Shown: in pieces, positions 47,931-60,918 of the stretch
Layout of the letters: each line of letters begins with the position of its first letter
How positions within the stretch are numbered: the stretch's first letter is position 1
Assembly: GCA_023974075.1 (NCBI GenBank)
Contig: CM043800.1
Span: 31,062,952-31,126,951, forward strand
From: Chaenocephalus aceratus
Lineage: Eukaryota; Chordata; Actinopteri; Perciformes; Channichthyidae
Reading direction: 5' to 3'
DNA length: 64,000 nt
The notes under the pieces: generated by a model
Seen by the model: only the letters and a program-made list of their open reading frames with translations
Told to the model about the DNA's origin: nothing
Databases searched by the model: none
Program-made: the position numbers and the translations under genes

Positions 47931-48020
47931 CAAAACCACTTTTTATCGCCACACATGTACCCAGCACAGTACACACATTTAAGTGTAGCCTCTGCATTTA
48001 ACCCATCAGTTCAGGAGGAG
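47931..48020 (-). mobile_element. SINE fragment in block A (duplicate in block B)
   Basis: The 'aagtgtagcctctgcatttaaccca' phrase marks the complement of a fish SINE body, as at 25900-26015. The matching copy is at 58541-58626. It predates the duplication. Confidence 0.45.
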
Positions 48021-48316
48021 TTAAAATCGCCTAACCAATGTGTCAGTGGTTCTCAACTGGTCAGGCCTCGGGACCCACTTTTTTCTTTGTCAATAAATCG
48101 CGACCCGAAATTTTTAACCACTCAAATCTATTCAACAAAAAATCGTGCTGTAATATACGCTTTTCCACATACATTATGAATTAAAGTGAAGTACAGTGTC
48201 AGTGCATATATCCCTTATATCCCTTCACATAACTAAAGAATGCTTTTAAATAAGGTTTAATGAGATGATGGAATCAAAGATGAACTGTCATAAAAAGGCA
48301 CACGAAAACCCAACCC

Positions 48317-49835
48317 CATAGGCGGCGCGTGAGGCTCAGGTTTGGGAAGGCTAAATCACTTTTTTTTACCTGACGCTGCCCGCCTCCGGCGTCTATAGAA
48401 ATGAGATCAACTCAGTGAAAGCACCGCCTGCTGAAAAATCAGAGCTCAGTGTGCGGAGTTTAAATCTATCAAGTCATATTACAGGATAAAGGAAATACAG
48501 TTTAAACTGCTGTATGCAGAGAAGACAAATATTAGACAAATATGAACTTTGAAGTTCATATTTGTCTAATATTAGTTTACTTTTCATTAATGAAGTATGA
48601 CGCTGCGCTGTCAGTAGTGATGGCAAAATGAAGCTTTGAAAGAAGCTTCGAACCACTTGGACAATTGTGTCGGAAATAGGTTCATTTCTCGAAGCTTCAG
48701 TTACAGCGACCTCTCCTGGCGAAGTGCAAGGCTGCAGTGGGTTTAAAGTATCTTTGCCTGAAAAATATTCGATGCGCACACACACACACTAAGACTGAAT
48801 ATCATGTTCTATTTGCAATTAAAGATTGATAATTGTGTGTGTAATAGAGAGTGCTGGACCTTTTTTTGGGCTGAGAGGGCCTTTTATCAGTCATTAAAGT
48901 ATTAAAGTTGAAAAGCAATGATTAAAAGTTTAACTATTCCGGGCTTTGAACCAGCTGCGCGGAGGACATCGCCGCACCCTGGCCGCCGGCTCTATCCACT
49001 GGGCTATCTATTCCTTAATCCATCAAAGTGTTTTTATATTACTCATTTTCTTTTTGTTCACAGCTTCTCCACATTTCGAAGTGTTTCACGAGCCATAACG
49101 ACCTATGTTTCTTCCTGGCTTGCTCTATAATGATCCAATTCAAATGCAATGCCAACAACAACTCAACAGCAACAACAACCCACACCTTGCGCATTGTTTA
49201 GACCGGTTAAGTGTTGAAGCGCTCAAATTTGAAACGGTTTCAACCTGTCACCTGTCAGAATCGAGACGAGGCAGTGCATTGAATCGCGTGAATGGACCGT
49301 GAACCAGTCAAGTGATTCATTCAGGAAATGAAGCAGTTGCTGGTTCGGACGTCACATGTCACGTGACTTGAAGCAGTTGCTGCTTCGGACGTCACATGTC
49401 ACGTGATTTGAAGCAAGCTTCGAAGCACTGCTTCTATGGAATAGGAAGTCCAGGGTTGAAGCTCCGTTCGAAGCTTCAGTGTCAAACTGCCATCACTAGC
49501 TGTCAGTACACTTGTCCCTGTTTGTGATTGGTCAAATGTTGCTAACCCCACCCCTTTCACGTGAACGCGCTCTCAGCTGGTGAGAGAAGCCCTGGCTTGA
49601 TTTACCGAGTTGATATTAACCAGCATCGAGATCTCGTTTGTTAGGTTAGTTTAGATAACTCAAACATATCCAGGGTTTGAACTGGCTTCGTAGTACAGGG
49701 CACAGGTGGCCGAATAGCAGCGCTAATGTCAAAGACACAAACATTATACATTATATTTTTATTTTACCAGGATGCAGTGACACAAATATTTAGGAAGGCT
49801 TAGCCTTCCCTAGCCTACAGCACCCGCCGCCCCTG
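48317..49835. mobile_element. Middle hAT element, block A
   Basis: Left end CATAGGCGGCGCGTGAGG and right end complementary to CAGGGGCGGCGGGTGCTG, with a shared inner GGGAAGGCTAA. A perfect 8-bp duplication CCCAACCC flanks it (48309-48316 and 49836-49843). It is inserted in the outer hAT and is itself interrupted by the inner one. In block B its right end is deleted. Confidence 0.85.
48615..49498. mobile_element. Inner hAT element, block A only
   Basis: Ends are TAGTGATGGCA at 48615 and its complement TGCCATCACTA ending at 49498, with 'gaagcttc' motifs near both. A perfect 8-bp duplication GCTGTCAG flanks it (48607-48614 and 49499-49506). Block B has the single, uninterrupted GCTGTCAG at 59577-59584. 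No coding frame is seen. Confidence 0.93.
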
Positions 49836-50925
49836 CCCAACCCCAGAAGGTGGGTCTGGGGGGATTCTACCCCATGAGATTTTTAGAAATACTAACATAT
49901 AAACTACGCATTTTGGTACACTCTGAGAAGAAAATAAATACATCTATTACTACCTGACATATTAATAATATTTTATGCCATTGTTTGTTTTTCACTTTTT
50001 TCTGACAGCTTGCTGCTCCTCACAGAGAGAAGAGCAAAGAGGAGATAGTCTGTGTGAATTACTTTGTGGGTAAGGGTAGATAGCTCCCATTGTTCTGCGA
50101 CCTGTCAATCATCAAACCGGGGATCATATTTCATTATGTGTTCATTTGTATCTGAAGTTGTACCCATGGAAGAGTAGTTATACATAAAAGTTATTCTCCG
50201 TCGGGACATCCGGCAACAATCTTGATTCTGATTGGCCAGAAGACTCGAAAAAACATCAGCAAAGATGTTTTATTGAGAAGATGATCACTACGTGACAAAA
50301 AATATATAGGCTATATTTCCCCCCCCCCTTCATTCACACATCTGCGACCCACTCAAAACGGGTCCGCGACCCACTTTTGGGTCGCGATCCACCAGCTGAG
50401 AACCACTGGTTTAGATCACGTAACACAACTAAGCCTGGTCTGATCTAAACATACACGTTTATCTTTTTTAAGACAGAAGAAGGGCCTCCAGTGAAAAGAC
50501 TTAAAGCAACTTAAGTCCTTGATCATTTTGCAAAGACCCACGGTTATGAATTAGCCTACATAATAGGAAGATATAAAAAAGCTGACAAACTGGTTAGTCC
50601 ACAAGAAAGTTTATATTTGTATTATCCCGGACACAGTGTCTCATACATGCGTCATACTTATGTTCCTAACTAAAAGCTTTAGAATGAATACTCATACTTT
50701 AGTGACTGACGTCTGACTGACGGAGGGAGTAGGCCTACTGCGACTAGTGAACTATACATTCTGTTATGTTTCTTAACATCTTATATCTGGTAGTTGAGGT
50801 TCTCTGGTCTGACTCGTTTACCCCGGAAAGGGTAACAAAGACCAAAGAGGTTATTACTAAATGTAACAAAGTTGTAAAAAAAATCGACGTTTACATATGT
50901 TACAGAAAGCCGTTAAGGTGCTTAC

Positions 50926-51010
50926 CTTTCTACTGAAGAGGGAATCCTTCCTGTTGTGGAATGAAAGCAGCTGTGTCAGGTCTGAACAAGAGTGAACAGG
51001 GTTGCTTCCC
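50926..51010 (-). other. Putative 5' untranslated exon of kinase copy A
   Basis: A good donor (AAAG|GTAAGCAC) lies at 50926 on the minus strand, preceded by sequence without a long frame. The equivalent in block B is at 60919. The 5' limit is arbitrary. A transcript would be needed to prove that it joins the ATG exon at 47132. Confidence 0.3.
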
Positions 51011-51478
51011 TCCTACCTGTTTTTCCACACCTCCTTGGATCTGAGTCATGGCCTTCCAGGAAATCATAGTCATCTATTCCTGAATAATAGCTCAGAGATG
51101 GCATATGAGATATGAATGTAGTGTACAACCAATGAGAATACAATTATTTTTCATAAACAAAAGGACATGTGACTGCGTGGATGATGCTGCATGTACAAAG
51201 CCACGATAAAGGGGAATTTTCAAACTGATCACCTGGTGGTTATATGGAAGCAACACCGATTAATTAAATATAGTAGATTTACAGTATAGTGCCTAAACTG
51301 TACGTGAGAGGTGTGGACAGATTATGAAATGATGTTCCTATAAGGACACAGAGCATGGGTCAGATTACTTATTAACTAATTTAACTCACTAATGTTCTCA
51401 CGCAATAAATAAATGTAATCTAATGTGAGCACTTTATCATTTAAAATATTGCAATTAATAGGCCTACTTGAAAATAAT

Positions 51479-52084
51479 TAGGGATGCTCCGATCGATCGG
51501 CCGCCGATCGATATCGGCCGATACTCACTCTCGATCGGTGCTCTCTTAAAATGCCGATCGCGAGAGCCGATGCATGACGTCAAATGTGTGAAGCAGAAAT
51601 CCTGCAGCTCCACCCGCTGTGACGGATCGGTGGGCGGAGCAAAACACACACTTAGTTAGACCTAACACACATAGCTATTTTATCTACCTCTGGAACAAGC
51701 TAAACTAGTCGGGTCACTCATTGCTGGATCAGTGAGCTGCATGAGACGATACTGACAGGCTGTCAGGAGAGAAAGAGAGGGAGAGAGAGGAAAAGAGACG
51801 GAGAGAGAGGAAAAGAGAGGGAGAGAGAGGAAAAGAGAGCGCTTCCGCTAATTTCTCCCGTGTTATTATCCAAAGTTAATGTAAACTTGAATAATGTACT
51901 TCATTTGAATGTAATAATTATGTTGGTTGTTCTTTGTGGAAGCGCCAGTGAATGAGCCCCATTAACTGAGTACATCACTTTAAATGGAAGATCCCCATAG
52001 GGCCCACTCGATCGGATCGGTGATCGGTATCGGCAATACTGATTCAGGCGATCGGCCCCAAAATTGGCGATCGGAGCATCCCTA
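51479..52084. mobile_element. BED-finger hAT element, copy 2 (block A)
   Basis: TAGGGATGCTCCGAT starts at 51479 and its complement ends at 52084. Flanks AAAATAAT and AAAAGAAT match at 7 of 8. It shares 'gtgtgaagcagaaatcctgcagctcc' and other interior text with the copy in psmc4 intron 2, but has a more truncated BED frame. Expanded 'gagagaggaaaagag' repeats lie at 51760-51840. Confidence 0.87.
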
Positions 52085-52440
52085 AAAAGAATAGGGATGC
52101 CACAAAACTTTGAGCACCACAAATATTATATTTTCTGTTTTTATATAAACATTTTTTTTCAAGGCAAATCAAATTCAAGTTGCATTTTTAGCATTAACAG
52201 ATATTCAAATCAAATCCCCATTAGAGAAACAGGACTAGCACTAACTGCAGGTGTGCTGTGTTGATTCTACAAAATGTCATTTTATTCATCATAAGTGTTG
52301 CACTGATATGCTTGGTATCCAGAAGACACATCCTACTGATGTTCATGTCTCCCAAAACTATCAGATTGGACTGTATATCAGAAGGATTGTGAAAGGATGT
52401 TAAAGGCTGTGTTTGTCCTGTCTTGGTCTGTGCAGTGACT

Positions 52441-54692
52441 CTGACATGGTCAGAGCAAAATCGGTTCATTTTTTAATTATTAATTTATTGAGATTTCTCC
52501 TCCAATGTTTCATTCATCTATCGTTATATGAAGCACGTGGGTGTTGTTGTTTTTTTCATCAAAAGTTGTATTAGCTCCACACCCAGTTGAAGTTAAACAC
52601 GCCCTTTTGTTCAACCAGCTGACATTAAGCAAACAGTAAATGTATGCTACTGTGATTGGCAGGCAGTATTAGTCAGTTTCCAGATGAGAAATGTAACCGA
52701 GGCCCCGTTCAAAAGACTCATGTTTAAATGGCAATGTCTCAGCACATCAAAAAGCTGCTGTCCAGGTCGTCACACAGTCCTTAAAATACGTCTTCAATTC
52801 ACTTCAAGTTCTCGTTTTCATCTTTAACTTCTTAGTTAGTTAGTTCTTATATCTAAATACATAAGCCTCTCAATAATATTGTATGACTTTTGCTTTTTAA
52901 TATTTACATCAGACATATAGTATTAGTACTCTAGGCTATTTTTGTTATTGCAGTGATAATAGGATCTTTAAAAAAAAGTGTGGCTTTATTGAATGTAAGT
53001 GTGAGTTGTTTTAAACAATATGTTGCTGTTTTTCTTTGGTTTAGAATTTCACTGGGAATCAGCACTTTTCATACTGGAATCAGCATTTTTTAAATTAATT
53101 TAAATGTATTTCTTTGTCTATAGGTCAAAACAAGAAACAAACAAAGTGATAACCACAGAAACTTTGCAGTGTAGGGTTTATCATGCTAGTTTAATTTACT
53201 TGATGCTTCTTCAGTGAAATTGGGACACGGTTGACTTTAAACTGCAATGAATATTTGTGTAAAACAAATCTGAGAAGTAGGTCATGTTCACATGTCCATG
53301 AACAGAAATAGGATGGATCTTTTCTTTCACTTCTGAATCTGATTGGTTGCACATGTTAATCTATAGCTAAATGTATTTTGATGGTTCTTAAAGAATATCT
53401 TATTTGTACAAATCCACTGTCCTCTGAGGAAAAAAGAGCCCCCGAAACACCAGTAAATGCTGTCAAACAGGTGGATTAGGACATTTAAGAGAAGGTTAAA
53501 GAAACATTACAAACATACTTTCGCCCGGGGTAAACATGCTGCATCATGCAGTGGGGTGTACTTCAATAGAGATAATGATATGTTGTTTCCACCAGATGGA
53601 GATCATGTACAAATTAATGGTGACGTTTACGGGAATCCATGAGCATTTCCTGGTGCTTGCCATTCTACCAAGGAACATCTTAGCCTCTGTTGATCATTTT
53701 AAAAAACAAAACCATGACCAAACCAACCAATGATTTTCTCCAACCTCAGCTGCAAAGTAAGTTTCTTTATTTTAATTATATCATTTAAATGCATTTGGTG
53801 GGAAAGACAAGCTTTTTTATGTGCTGAGTGTTAAGGCCTGCTGCAAGAGTCATTCATTCGAGCATGCAAACCGGCCTGTGCACTCTAAGAACGAAGCTAA
53901 TGTCGTTTTTAAACAAATCACAAGTTTTGTTAACTTCAGTGACCACAGAAATGATTGTGTTCATATGTGTTAATTTGAAATGTTGCTAGTTACAATTTTA
54001 GAAAAACAACATAAGCAATTGTGACTCAGTAATACAATTCCTACGCAGGAAGTTCCTGTTATGTGGTTTTATCAACAACAATGCTATCATTTGTGTGTGT
54101 ATGACTTTTTAATTCGCATCTTATCAGTTTTGTAAGTGATAACTATTATAAGTAACTGTTTTATGTTTTACACTTGTAGGTGGCCAGGGCCTACACACCC
54201 AGGAGAGCGGGTATGAGACTTTCTTTCAATTCCTGACCTCAACCTTGTTATTAACATTATGAGTGCAACATGTTAAAAGGTTCAAAGGGCGATATTGTCA
54301 TATTCACAGCTACAGTGTAGATATGCATTAAACAACAAGTCCCAGGCTCCTCCAACAATGCAACATACATATATATAGGACATAAAACAAAACAATACAA
54401 ATGGTGCAAGCTCATGAGTTTAGCAGTCTTATGGCCTGTGTGCATGAGTATGCGTTTGTACTTTTGAAGTAATACTGTGCATTTCTGATTTATATTGACT
54501 TTAAAGTGTACAGAGACTTTGGAAAATGTCGATCTTATTGGTAATATTTTGAATCTGAATATGATGGTTTCATGATTTCAGGTTAAATATATATAAAAGT
54601 TAAATGACTTGTGAATGGATCTTTTCAAAGTATCATTATTATGGGTATCATGTTATCCTGTTTTTATACATGTAACAGCATTTAATACTGGG
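52441..54692. other. Sequence between the two homologous blocks
   Basis: No gene is recognised. It is AT-rich, with short accidental frames (53457-53733). It is not repeated elsewhere in the window. In the tandem-duplication model it is the right end of unit A, joined at 54692/54693 to the start of unit B. Confidence 0.5.
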
Positions 54693-57600
54693 TTCCTGTT
54701 GTGGGCAGGTTGCTGGGCAGGTTATCTGCAGCACCTTGGAAAAACTTCCCTTTCATGAGGTCTTCGGTGCGCTCAGTTCTGCCTGTCGGGACCAGACCCT
54801 GGTTTTTGTTCTTGTCCTCCATCCTATAAGGGGAAGGAGGAAGGGGCATTGCTGCTCGAGGAGGCGGAGCTTTCAACTCTGGTTTGGGTGAGCGCTCCCA
54901 TATCATTGGCGATTTCTCCCTGTTGTGTGGATCTCTGTTAAACTGTGTTTGAGCCGTGTTCATTGGCGATAGGTCTCTGTTCATTGGCTGTTGGTGTACG
55001 TTCCTTGGCGATAGGTCTCTCTTCATTGGCTGTTGGTGTCTGATCATTGGGTTTTGGGTCTCTGTTCATGGCGATTGGTCTCTGTTAATTGGCAATGGAT
55101 TTCGGTTCATGGGGGTTGGGTCTCTGTTCATTGGCTGTTAGTGTCTATTCATTGGGTTTGGGTCTCTCTTCATTGGTGATAGGCCTCTGTTCATTGGCTG
55201 TTGGTGTCTGTTCATGGGGGTTGGGACTCTGTTCCTTGGCGATAGGTCTCTGTTCATTGGCTGTTGGTGTCTGTTCATTGGGGTTGGGTCTCTGTTCATT
55301 GGCGATAGGTCTCTGTTCATTGGCTGTTGGTGTATGTTCCTTGGCGATAGGTCTCTGTTCATTGGCTGTTTGTGTATGTTCCTTGCGATAGGTCTCTCTT
55401 CATTGGCTGTTGATGTCTGTTCATTGGGTTTGGGTCTCTGTTCATTGGCGATTGGTCTCTGTTTAATTGGCAATGGATTTCTGTTCATGGGGGTTGGGTC
55501 TCTGTTCATTGGTGATAGGGCCTCTGTTCATTGGCTGTTGGTGTCTGTTCATTGGGTTTTGGGTCTCTCTTCATTGGCGATAGGTCTCTGTTCATTGGCA
55601 ATGGATTTCTGTTCATGGGGGTTCGATCTCTGTCCATTGGTGATAGGCCTCTGTTCATTGGCTGTCGGTGTCTGTTCATGGGGGTTGGGTCTCTGTTCAT
55701 TGGCGATAGGCCTCTGTTCATTGGCTGTTGGTGTCTGTTCATTGGGTTTGGGTCTCTGTTCATTGGCGATAGGTCTCTGTTCACTGGAGATGGATCTCTG
55801 TTCATTGGAGATGCACCTCTGTGACCAGGTGCTGGAGACATTTTTTCGACACTGATGTGAGGTGTTGCTGGCTTAAGGTAATCTTTTTGAACGGGGTTAA
55901 TGCCTGGACCTCCGACCCTTTTTATCTCACTCATGACCCCACCCATGGAGGCTCTCAGAGTAGGGTCGGGATTCACCATCTTCCACACAACATGGCAGTA
56001 AGGCTGATCCGTCAGGATATCGTTGATTTTAGCTGGACAGACGCTGGGCGTGTACAGCCGGACCCGGGCACAGAGCTCGGCGATGATTTTACCCATGGCC
56101 CACACGTCTGAGCGCTGGTCCCTCTGACTGCCCCTCTGCAGAACCTCAGGGGCAGAGTACGCCTCATTCCCCATGTCTATGGCAGAGTTTTGACCATACC
56201 GGAAGAACTTAGCCAATCCCAGGTCAATGATGACCGCTCTGTTTGTGTCATGCTCCACCTGAAGGACACATGAACTTTATTGAATTTATATTCTTACAAA
56301 ATTAAAAAACAATTCACAGAGATTTAAAAGTGGATAGACGTGCAATAAGGCCGTCATTCGGTTTCAGCTACTGCCCAGTGATTACAGTATCATGGGATAG
56401 TCTACAGCCATACTACCAGCTCCACCAGTTTAGCTTGTTAGCATGGTATTCTTTTTAGTGAGCATTTAAAACTAAGTCCATCTGAGGCTGCAGGTATTTA
56501 GTCATATTAAACAAATTAAACATTAGACCTAATGATGTAGCTGGATGAAAGGTTAAGGGCTCACCAAAGTTATCCTGAGGGTTTTTTAAAAGTGTGTATT
56601 AAATCTCATGTCAGTAGTTGGTAGAGACGTTTAATTAAAATCTGGAAATGTAAACTTCGTCGTGGCGCAAGAGGAAATATCAGACATTGAGCAAAATCAT
56701 TAGGATTAGTTATTTAAGCTCCATGGATATCTCTAATAAAATGTAATGTCATCTTATAGTTACATATTCAGGCAGGACTATATGTCCCCTGTGCATGCTG
56801 ACAGTCTGCATAGGCCTCCACTTCACCATGATGTTTTCAGGCTTGAGGTCTTGATGGACAATATCTTTGGAGTGAAGGTGGTACAGCCCTTCACACATGC
56901 CGGTGATGATAGTTCCTTTGATAGAGGGAGTCAACTGCAAGAGACAGACATTTTAGATCAACTTTAACCAGACTGGCATCAATTATGAGCCACATTAGAG
57001 TCAAATCAACTTTTCTCATATTAGGTTACACCATTTTCCTTCAGGCCTCAATGAAACTGCTGTTCTGAAGAATTGTGAAGCTATTGTTTGTTGACATGAT
57101 ACTTTACCTGTATTTTAGACTGTGATGCTTTAAAGATGGTGGTCTCCAAGTCTTCTCCAAAGATAAACTCTAAAGGAATAATCCATTTTCCGTCTTTGAG
57201 ATTTATTTTCCCCAGTAGCTTCACAATATTGGGATGATTTGCCTTCCTGCAGATCAGTGGTGGCAATTCATGGAGAGACAGAGAAAAAGACAAATAAGAT
57301 CAAATTAAGAACCAACTAGATACTTACTGGGTACCCGTATAGAGGGTAATTGTGTTTAAGAGAGACCTAGAAGTAAAAGACTGATTCACCCTTGCCACAT
57401 ATTTTGTTGGAAGATAATCTACTTTGTCTTTTTTGGTATTGGATAGAGTTGAGTCTAAAGAATTGCAACTTATTGCATTATAAGTTATACACTTACATTA
57501 TATTTGTGTTTATTTCTCTTTCTCTTTTTATATCCTGCTTGGCTTTCTTTTGAGTCTGCAAACATAACTAAATCATGTGTACTTACTTGTACACTTCACT

Positions 57601-57732
57601 CTCTCTCTCCAGGTCGTGCTGTCTGATGAGGTGTTGCGGGACTTTCTTTATAGCAGCCCAGGTATCGTTGTACTTCTGCTTGTAGACCTTCCCAAAACAG
57701 CCTTTTGCGATTGTTCCGGTGGAGTACGCCAT
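54682..57732 (-). pseudogene. Kinase copy B, truncated and frameshifted
   Basis: Exons match copy A: 57732-57587, 57246-57108, 56934-56827 and 56258 onward, all with GT-AG sites. The kinase domain is intact in frame and nearly identical, including HQDLKPEN and DLG. Exon 4 is damaged in two ways. First, the heptad-repeat array shifts frame near 55560, where a run of T on the plus strand has one extra base; further shifts follow. Second, the duplication junction at 54693 removes the last 38 or so codons, and the final frame now ends TGTQY-stop in unrelated sequence. A kinase domain with a short tail could still be made, so loss of function is probable but not certain. Confidence 0.8.
54935..55815 (-). 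repeat. 21-bp minisatellite in kinase copy B (about 42 units)
   Basis: It has the same 21-bp unit as copy A but about 880 bp instead of about 485 bp. Several units have single-base gains or losses, so the array is no longer in one frame. Confidence 0.88.
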
Positions 57733-58540
57733 CTAGTAGATAGGAGGTAGATTGTGAGGGCATTTTGACAATAAATATGCTCAACCTCAAAAACATTTAA
57801 TTACAGAGGACTAAACAGCAGAAAATACGATACGATACGATATTACTTTATTAAAAGGCTCCTCTGCACTTAATGGCAGTTTGGTTTAGAACATGTTCAA
57901 CATATTGGTATGAAGAATGTTTTAGATGCTGTTCTATAGACTGTTTGTGAGCGCTGTTCCTGTTGGCCAATGAAGGTTTTCTTGTAAATGTTGCTGGGAT
58001 TTTTGGGACCTTCCTCTTCATCACTTTGCGTATTTGCTATGTGTTCGTTGTTGTGACTACAAGAACAGATCAAATAACAGCAAGGGTTAAGATTATGTTA
58101 TCTTGACAAGCAAACAGACGACTCATGATAAATTGAATTCCAATCCGCGTTGTATATCAGGTACATTTTAAGGTTATTATGAGAGATACCGAACTAAATC
58201 AAAACAGTCTACAATAGAAAGGACTGAGTTTTCTCCTAAAATGTTATAGCCTACTTTTGGTTAATGTTGCCATTTTACACTACTTAATCTTGATTCTTAA
58301 GATAATTTCCTTTGAAGATAAATCTAGAATTACAATATAAAAGTATTAAATGTAATATTAGATTTGTATCCAAGTGAAAGAAGACTCAATCGCAATGAAT
58401 TTATAACACTACTGGTAGTTCTCATCCAGGCATCTTTCAGCGTGAATGGACCTGTCAAAAGTCGGGCAAAGAAATGTGATCAAATGTTCAGTAAGGGAGT
58501 GTCAATGTTGTTTAGTTAGACTGTGTGCTTGGATTTGGAT

Positions 58541-58626
58541 CAAAACCACTTTTTATATCGCCACACATGTACCCAGCACAGTACACACATTTAAGTGTAG
58601 CCTCTGCATTTAACCCATCAGTTCAG
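58541..58626 (-). mobile_element. SINE fragment in block B
   Basis: Counterpart of 47931-48020 with a two-base difference in 'ttatatcgcc'. Confidence 0.45.
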
Positions 58627-58654
58627 TAGGAGTTAAAATCGCCTAACCAATGTT

Positions 58655-60402
58655 TCAGTGGTTCTCAACTGGTCAGAGGCCTCGGGACCCACTTTTTTCT
58701 TTGTCATTAAATCGCGACATGAAATTTTTAACCACTCAATCTATTCAACAAAAAATCGTGCTGTAATATACGCTTTTCCACATACATTATGAATTAAAGT
58801 GAAGTACAGTGTCAGTGCATATATCCCATATATCCCTTCACATAACTAAAGAATGCTTTTAAATAAGGTTTAATGAGATGATGGAATCAAAGATGAACTG
58901 TCATAAAAAGGCACCCGAAACCCAACCCCATAGGCGGCGCGTGAGGCTCAGGTTTGGGAAGGCTAAATCACTTTTTTTTACCTGACGCTGCCCGCCTCCG
59001 GCGTCTATAGAAATGAGATCAACTCAGTGAAAACAAACACCGCCTGCTGAAAAATCAGAGCTCAGTGTGCGGAGTTTAAATCTATCAAGTCATATTACAG
59101 GATAAAGGAAATACAGTTTAAACTGCTGTATGCAGAGAAGACGCCGCCGTGTCGCACTTATCATTCATACACATTCAATCAGATCATCGATCATATAATA
59201 TCATAGCCTATATTAATCTCCTTATCTGAGTCAGCTGAGGCCGTATCTGGCCGGTGCAACACTCACAGTGTCACATGCTGTATGCAGAAGTATTATTTTA
59301 AGCAACATTAGGTTGACGAAACACTCAACTCAAATGTAATTAAAGTCAGATCCATCTCGTGGTCTTAGATGGGGCAATGATATCATAAAACTGTTACGCT
59401 TTCAAACACTCGGTAGTTTATTTATTTTTTAACCAGTTGTTCTGTATTCACCTTGCAGGTGGCTTGTTCCTGGATTATTATGTTTAAGTCATGGATGACT
59501 AATATTAGACAAATATGACTTTAAAAGTTAATATTTGTCTAATATTAGTTACTTTCATTAATGAAGTATGACGCTGCGCTGTCAGTACACTTGTCCCTGT
59601 TTGTGATTGGTCAAATGTTGCTAACCCCACCCCTTCACGTGAACACGCTCTCAACTGGTGAGAGAAGCCCTGGCTTGATTTACCGAGTTGATATTAACCA
59701 GCGTCGAGATCTCGTTTGTTAGGGTTAGTTTAGATAACTCAAACATATCCAGGGTTTGAACTGGCTTCATAGTACAGGGCACAGGTGGCTGCATAGCAGT
59801 GCTAATGTCAAGACACAACATTATACATTATATTTTTTATTTTACCAGGATGCAGTGACACAAATATTTGGGAAGGCTTAGCCTTAGGCTTAGAATACTA
59901 ACATAAAACTACGCATATTGGTACACTCTGAGAGAAAATAAATACATCTATTACTACCTGACATATTAATAATATGTTATGCCATTGTTTGTTTTTCACT
60001 TTTTTCTGACAGCTTGCTGCTCCTCACAGAGAGGAGATAGTCTGTGTGAATTACTTTGTGGATAAGGGTAGATAGCTCCCATTGTTCTGCGACCTGTCAA
60101 TCATCAAACCGGGATCATATTTCATTATGTGTTCATTTTTATCTGAAGTTGTACCCATGGATAAAGAGTAGTTCTACTCAAAGTTATTCTCCGTCGGGAC
60201 TTCCGGCAAACAATCTTGATTCTGATTGGCCAGAAGACTCGAAAAAACATCAGCAAAGATGTTTTATTGAGAAGATGATCACTAAGTGACAACAAATATA
60301 TTGGCTATATTTCCCCCCCCCCCTTCATTCACACATCTGTGACCCACTCAAAACAGGTCCGCGACCCACTTTTGGGTCGCGATCCACCAGTTGAGAACAC
60401 TG
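58655..60402. mobile_element. Outer hAT element, block B
   Basis: CAGTGGTTCTCAACTGG at 58655; the right end ends at 60402 with one C lost from the terminus. It is shorter than in block A because the inner insertion is absent, although it keeps a segment of about 355 bp (59143-59497) missing from A. Confidence 0.8.
58929..59890. mobile_element. Middle hAT element, block B (right end lost)
   Basis: The left end CATAGGCGGCGCGTGAGG is present at 58929 after CCCAACCC. The right terminus and its flanking duplication are deleted; text jumps from 'ggcttagcctta' to 'gaatactaacat'. Confidence 0.75.
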
Positions 60403-60918
60403 GTTTAGATCACTTAACACAACTAAGCCTGTCTGATCTAAACATACACGTTAATCTTTTTAAGACAGAAGAAGGGCCTCCAGTGAAAAGACTTAAAGCA
60501 ACTTAAGTCCTTGATCATTTTGCAAGACCCACGGTTATGAATTAGCCTACATAATAGGAAGATATAAAAAAGCTGACAAACTGGTTAGTCCACAAGAAAG
60601 TTTATATTTGTATTATCCCGGACACAGTGTCTCATACATGCGTCATACTTATGTTCCTAACTAAAAGCTTTAGAATGAATACTCATACTTTAGTGACTGA
60701 CGTCTCACAGACGGAGGGAGTAGGCCTACTGCGACTAGTGAACTATAACATTCTGTTATGTTTCTTACATCTTATATCTGGTAGTTGAGGTTCTCTGGTC
60801 TGACTCGTTTACCCCGGAAAGGGTAACAAAGACCAAAGAGGTTATTACTAAATGTAACAAAGTTTGTAAAAAAAAATCGACGTTTACATATGTTACAGAA
60901 AGCCGTTAAGGTGCTTAC

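Larger units (their letters stand above)
48044..50409. mobile_element. Outer hAT element, block A
   Basis: Ends are CAGTGGTTCTCAACTGG at 48044 and the complement of CAGTGGTTCTCAGCTGG ending at 50409, followed inward by 'ggtcgcgaccc' type sequence on both sides. No transposase is readable. It contains two further insertions (48317-49835 and, inside it, 48615-49498). The target duplication is not clear. Its counterpart in block B is 58655-60402. Confidence 0.8.
44506..52440 (-). repeat. Tandem segmental duplication, block A
   Basis: This block matches 54693-62370 in the same orientation, including all four kinase exons, introns, a SINE, an outer hAT, a BED-type hAT and the putative 5' untranslated exon. 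Homology starts at TTCCTGTTGTGGGCAGG inside exon 4. It becomes unrecognisable after '...gtctgtgcagtgact' at 52440, where copy B enters other sequence. Differences are scattered substitutions, short indels, one hAT insertion in A and one about 355-bp segment missing in A. Confidence 0.92.
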
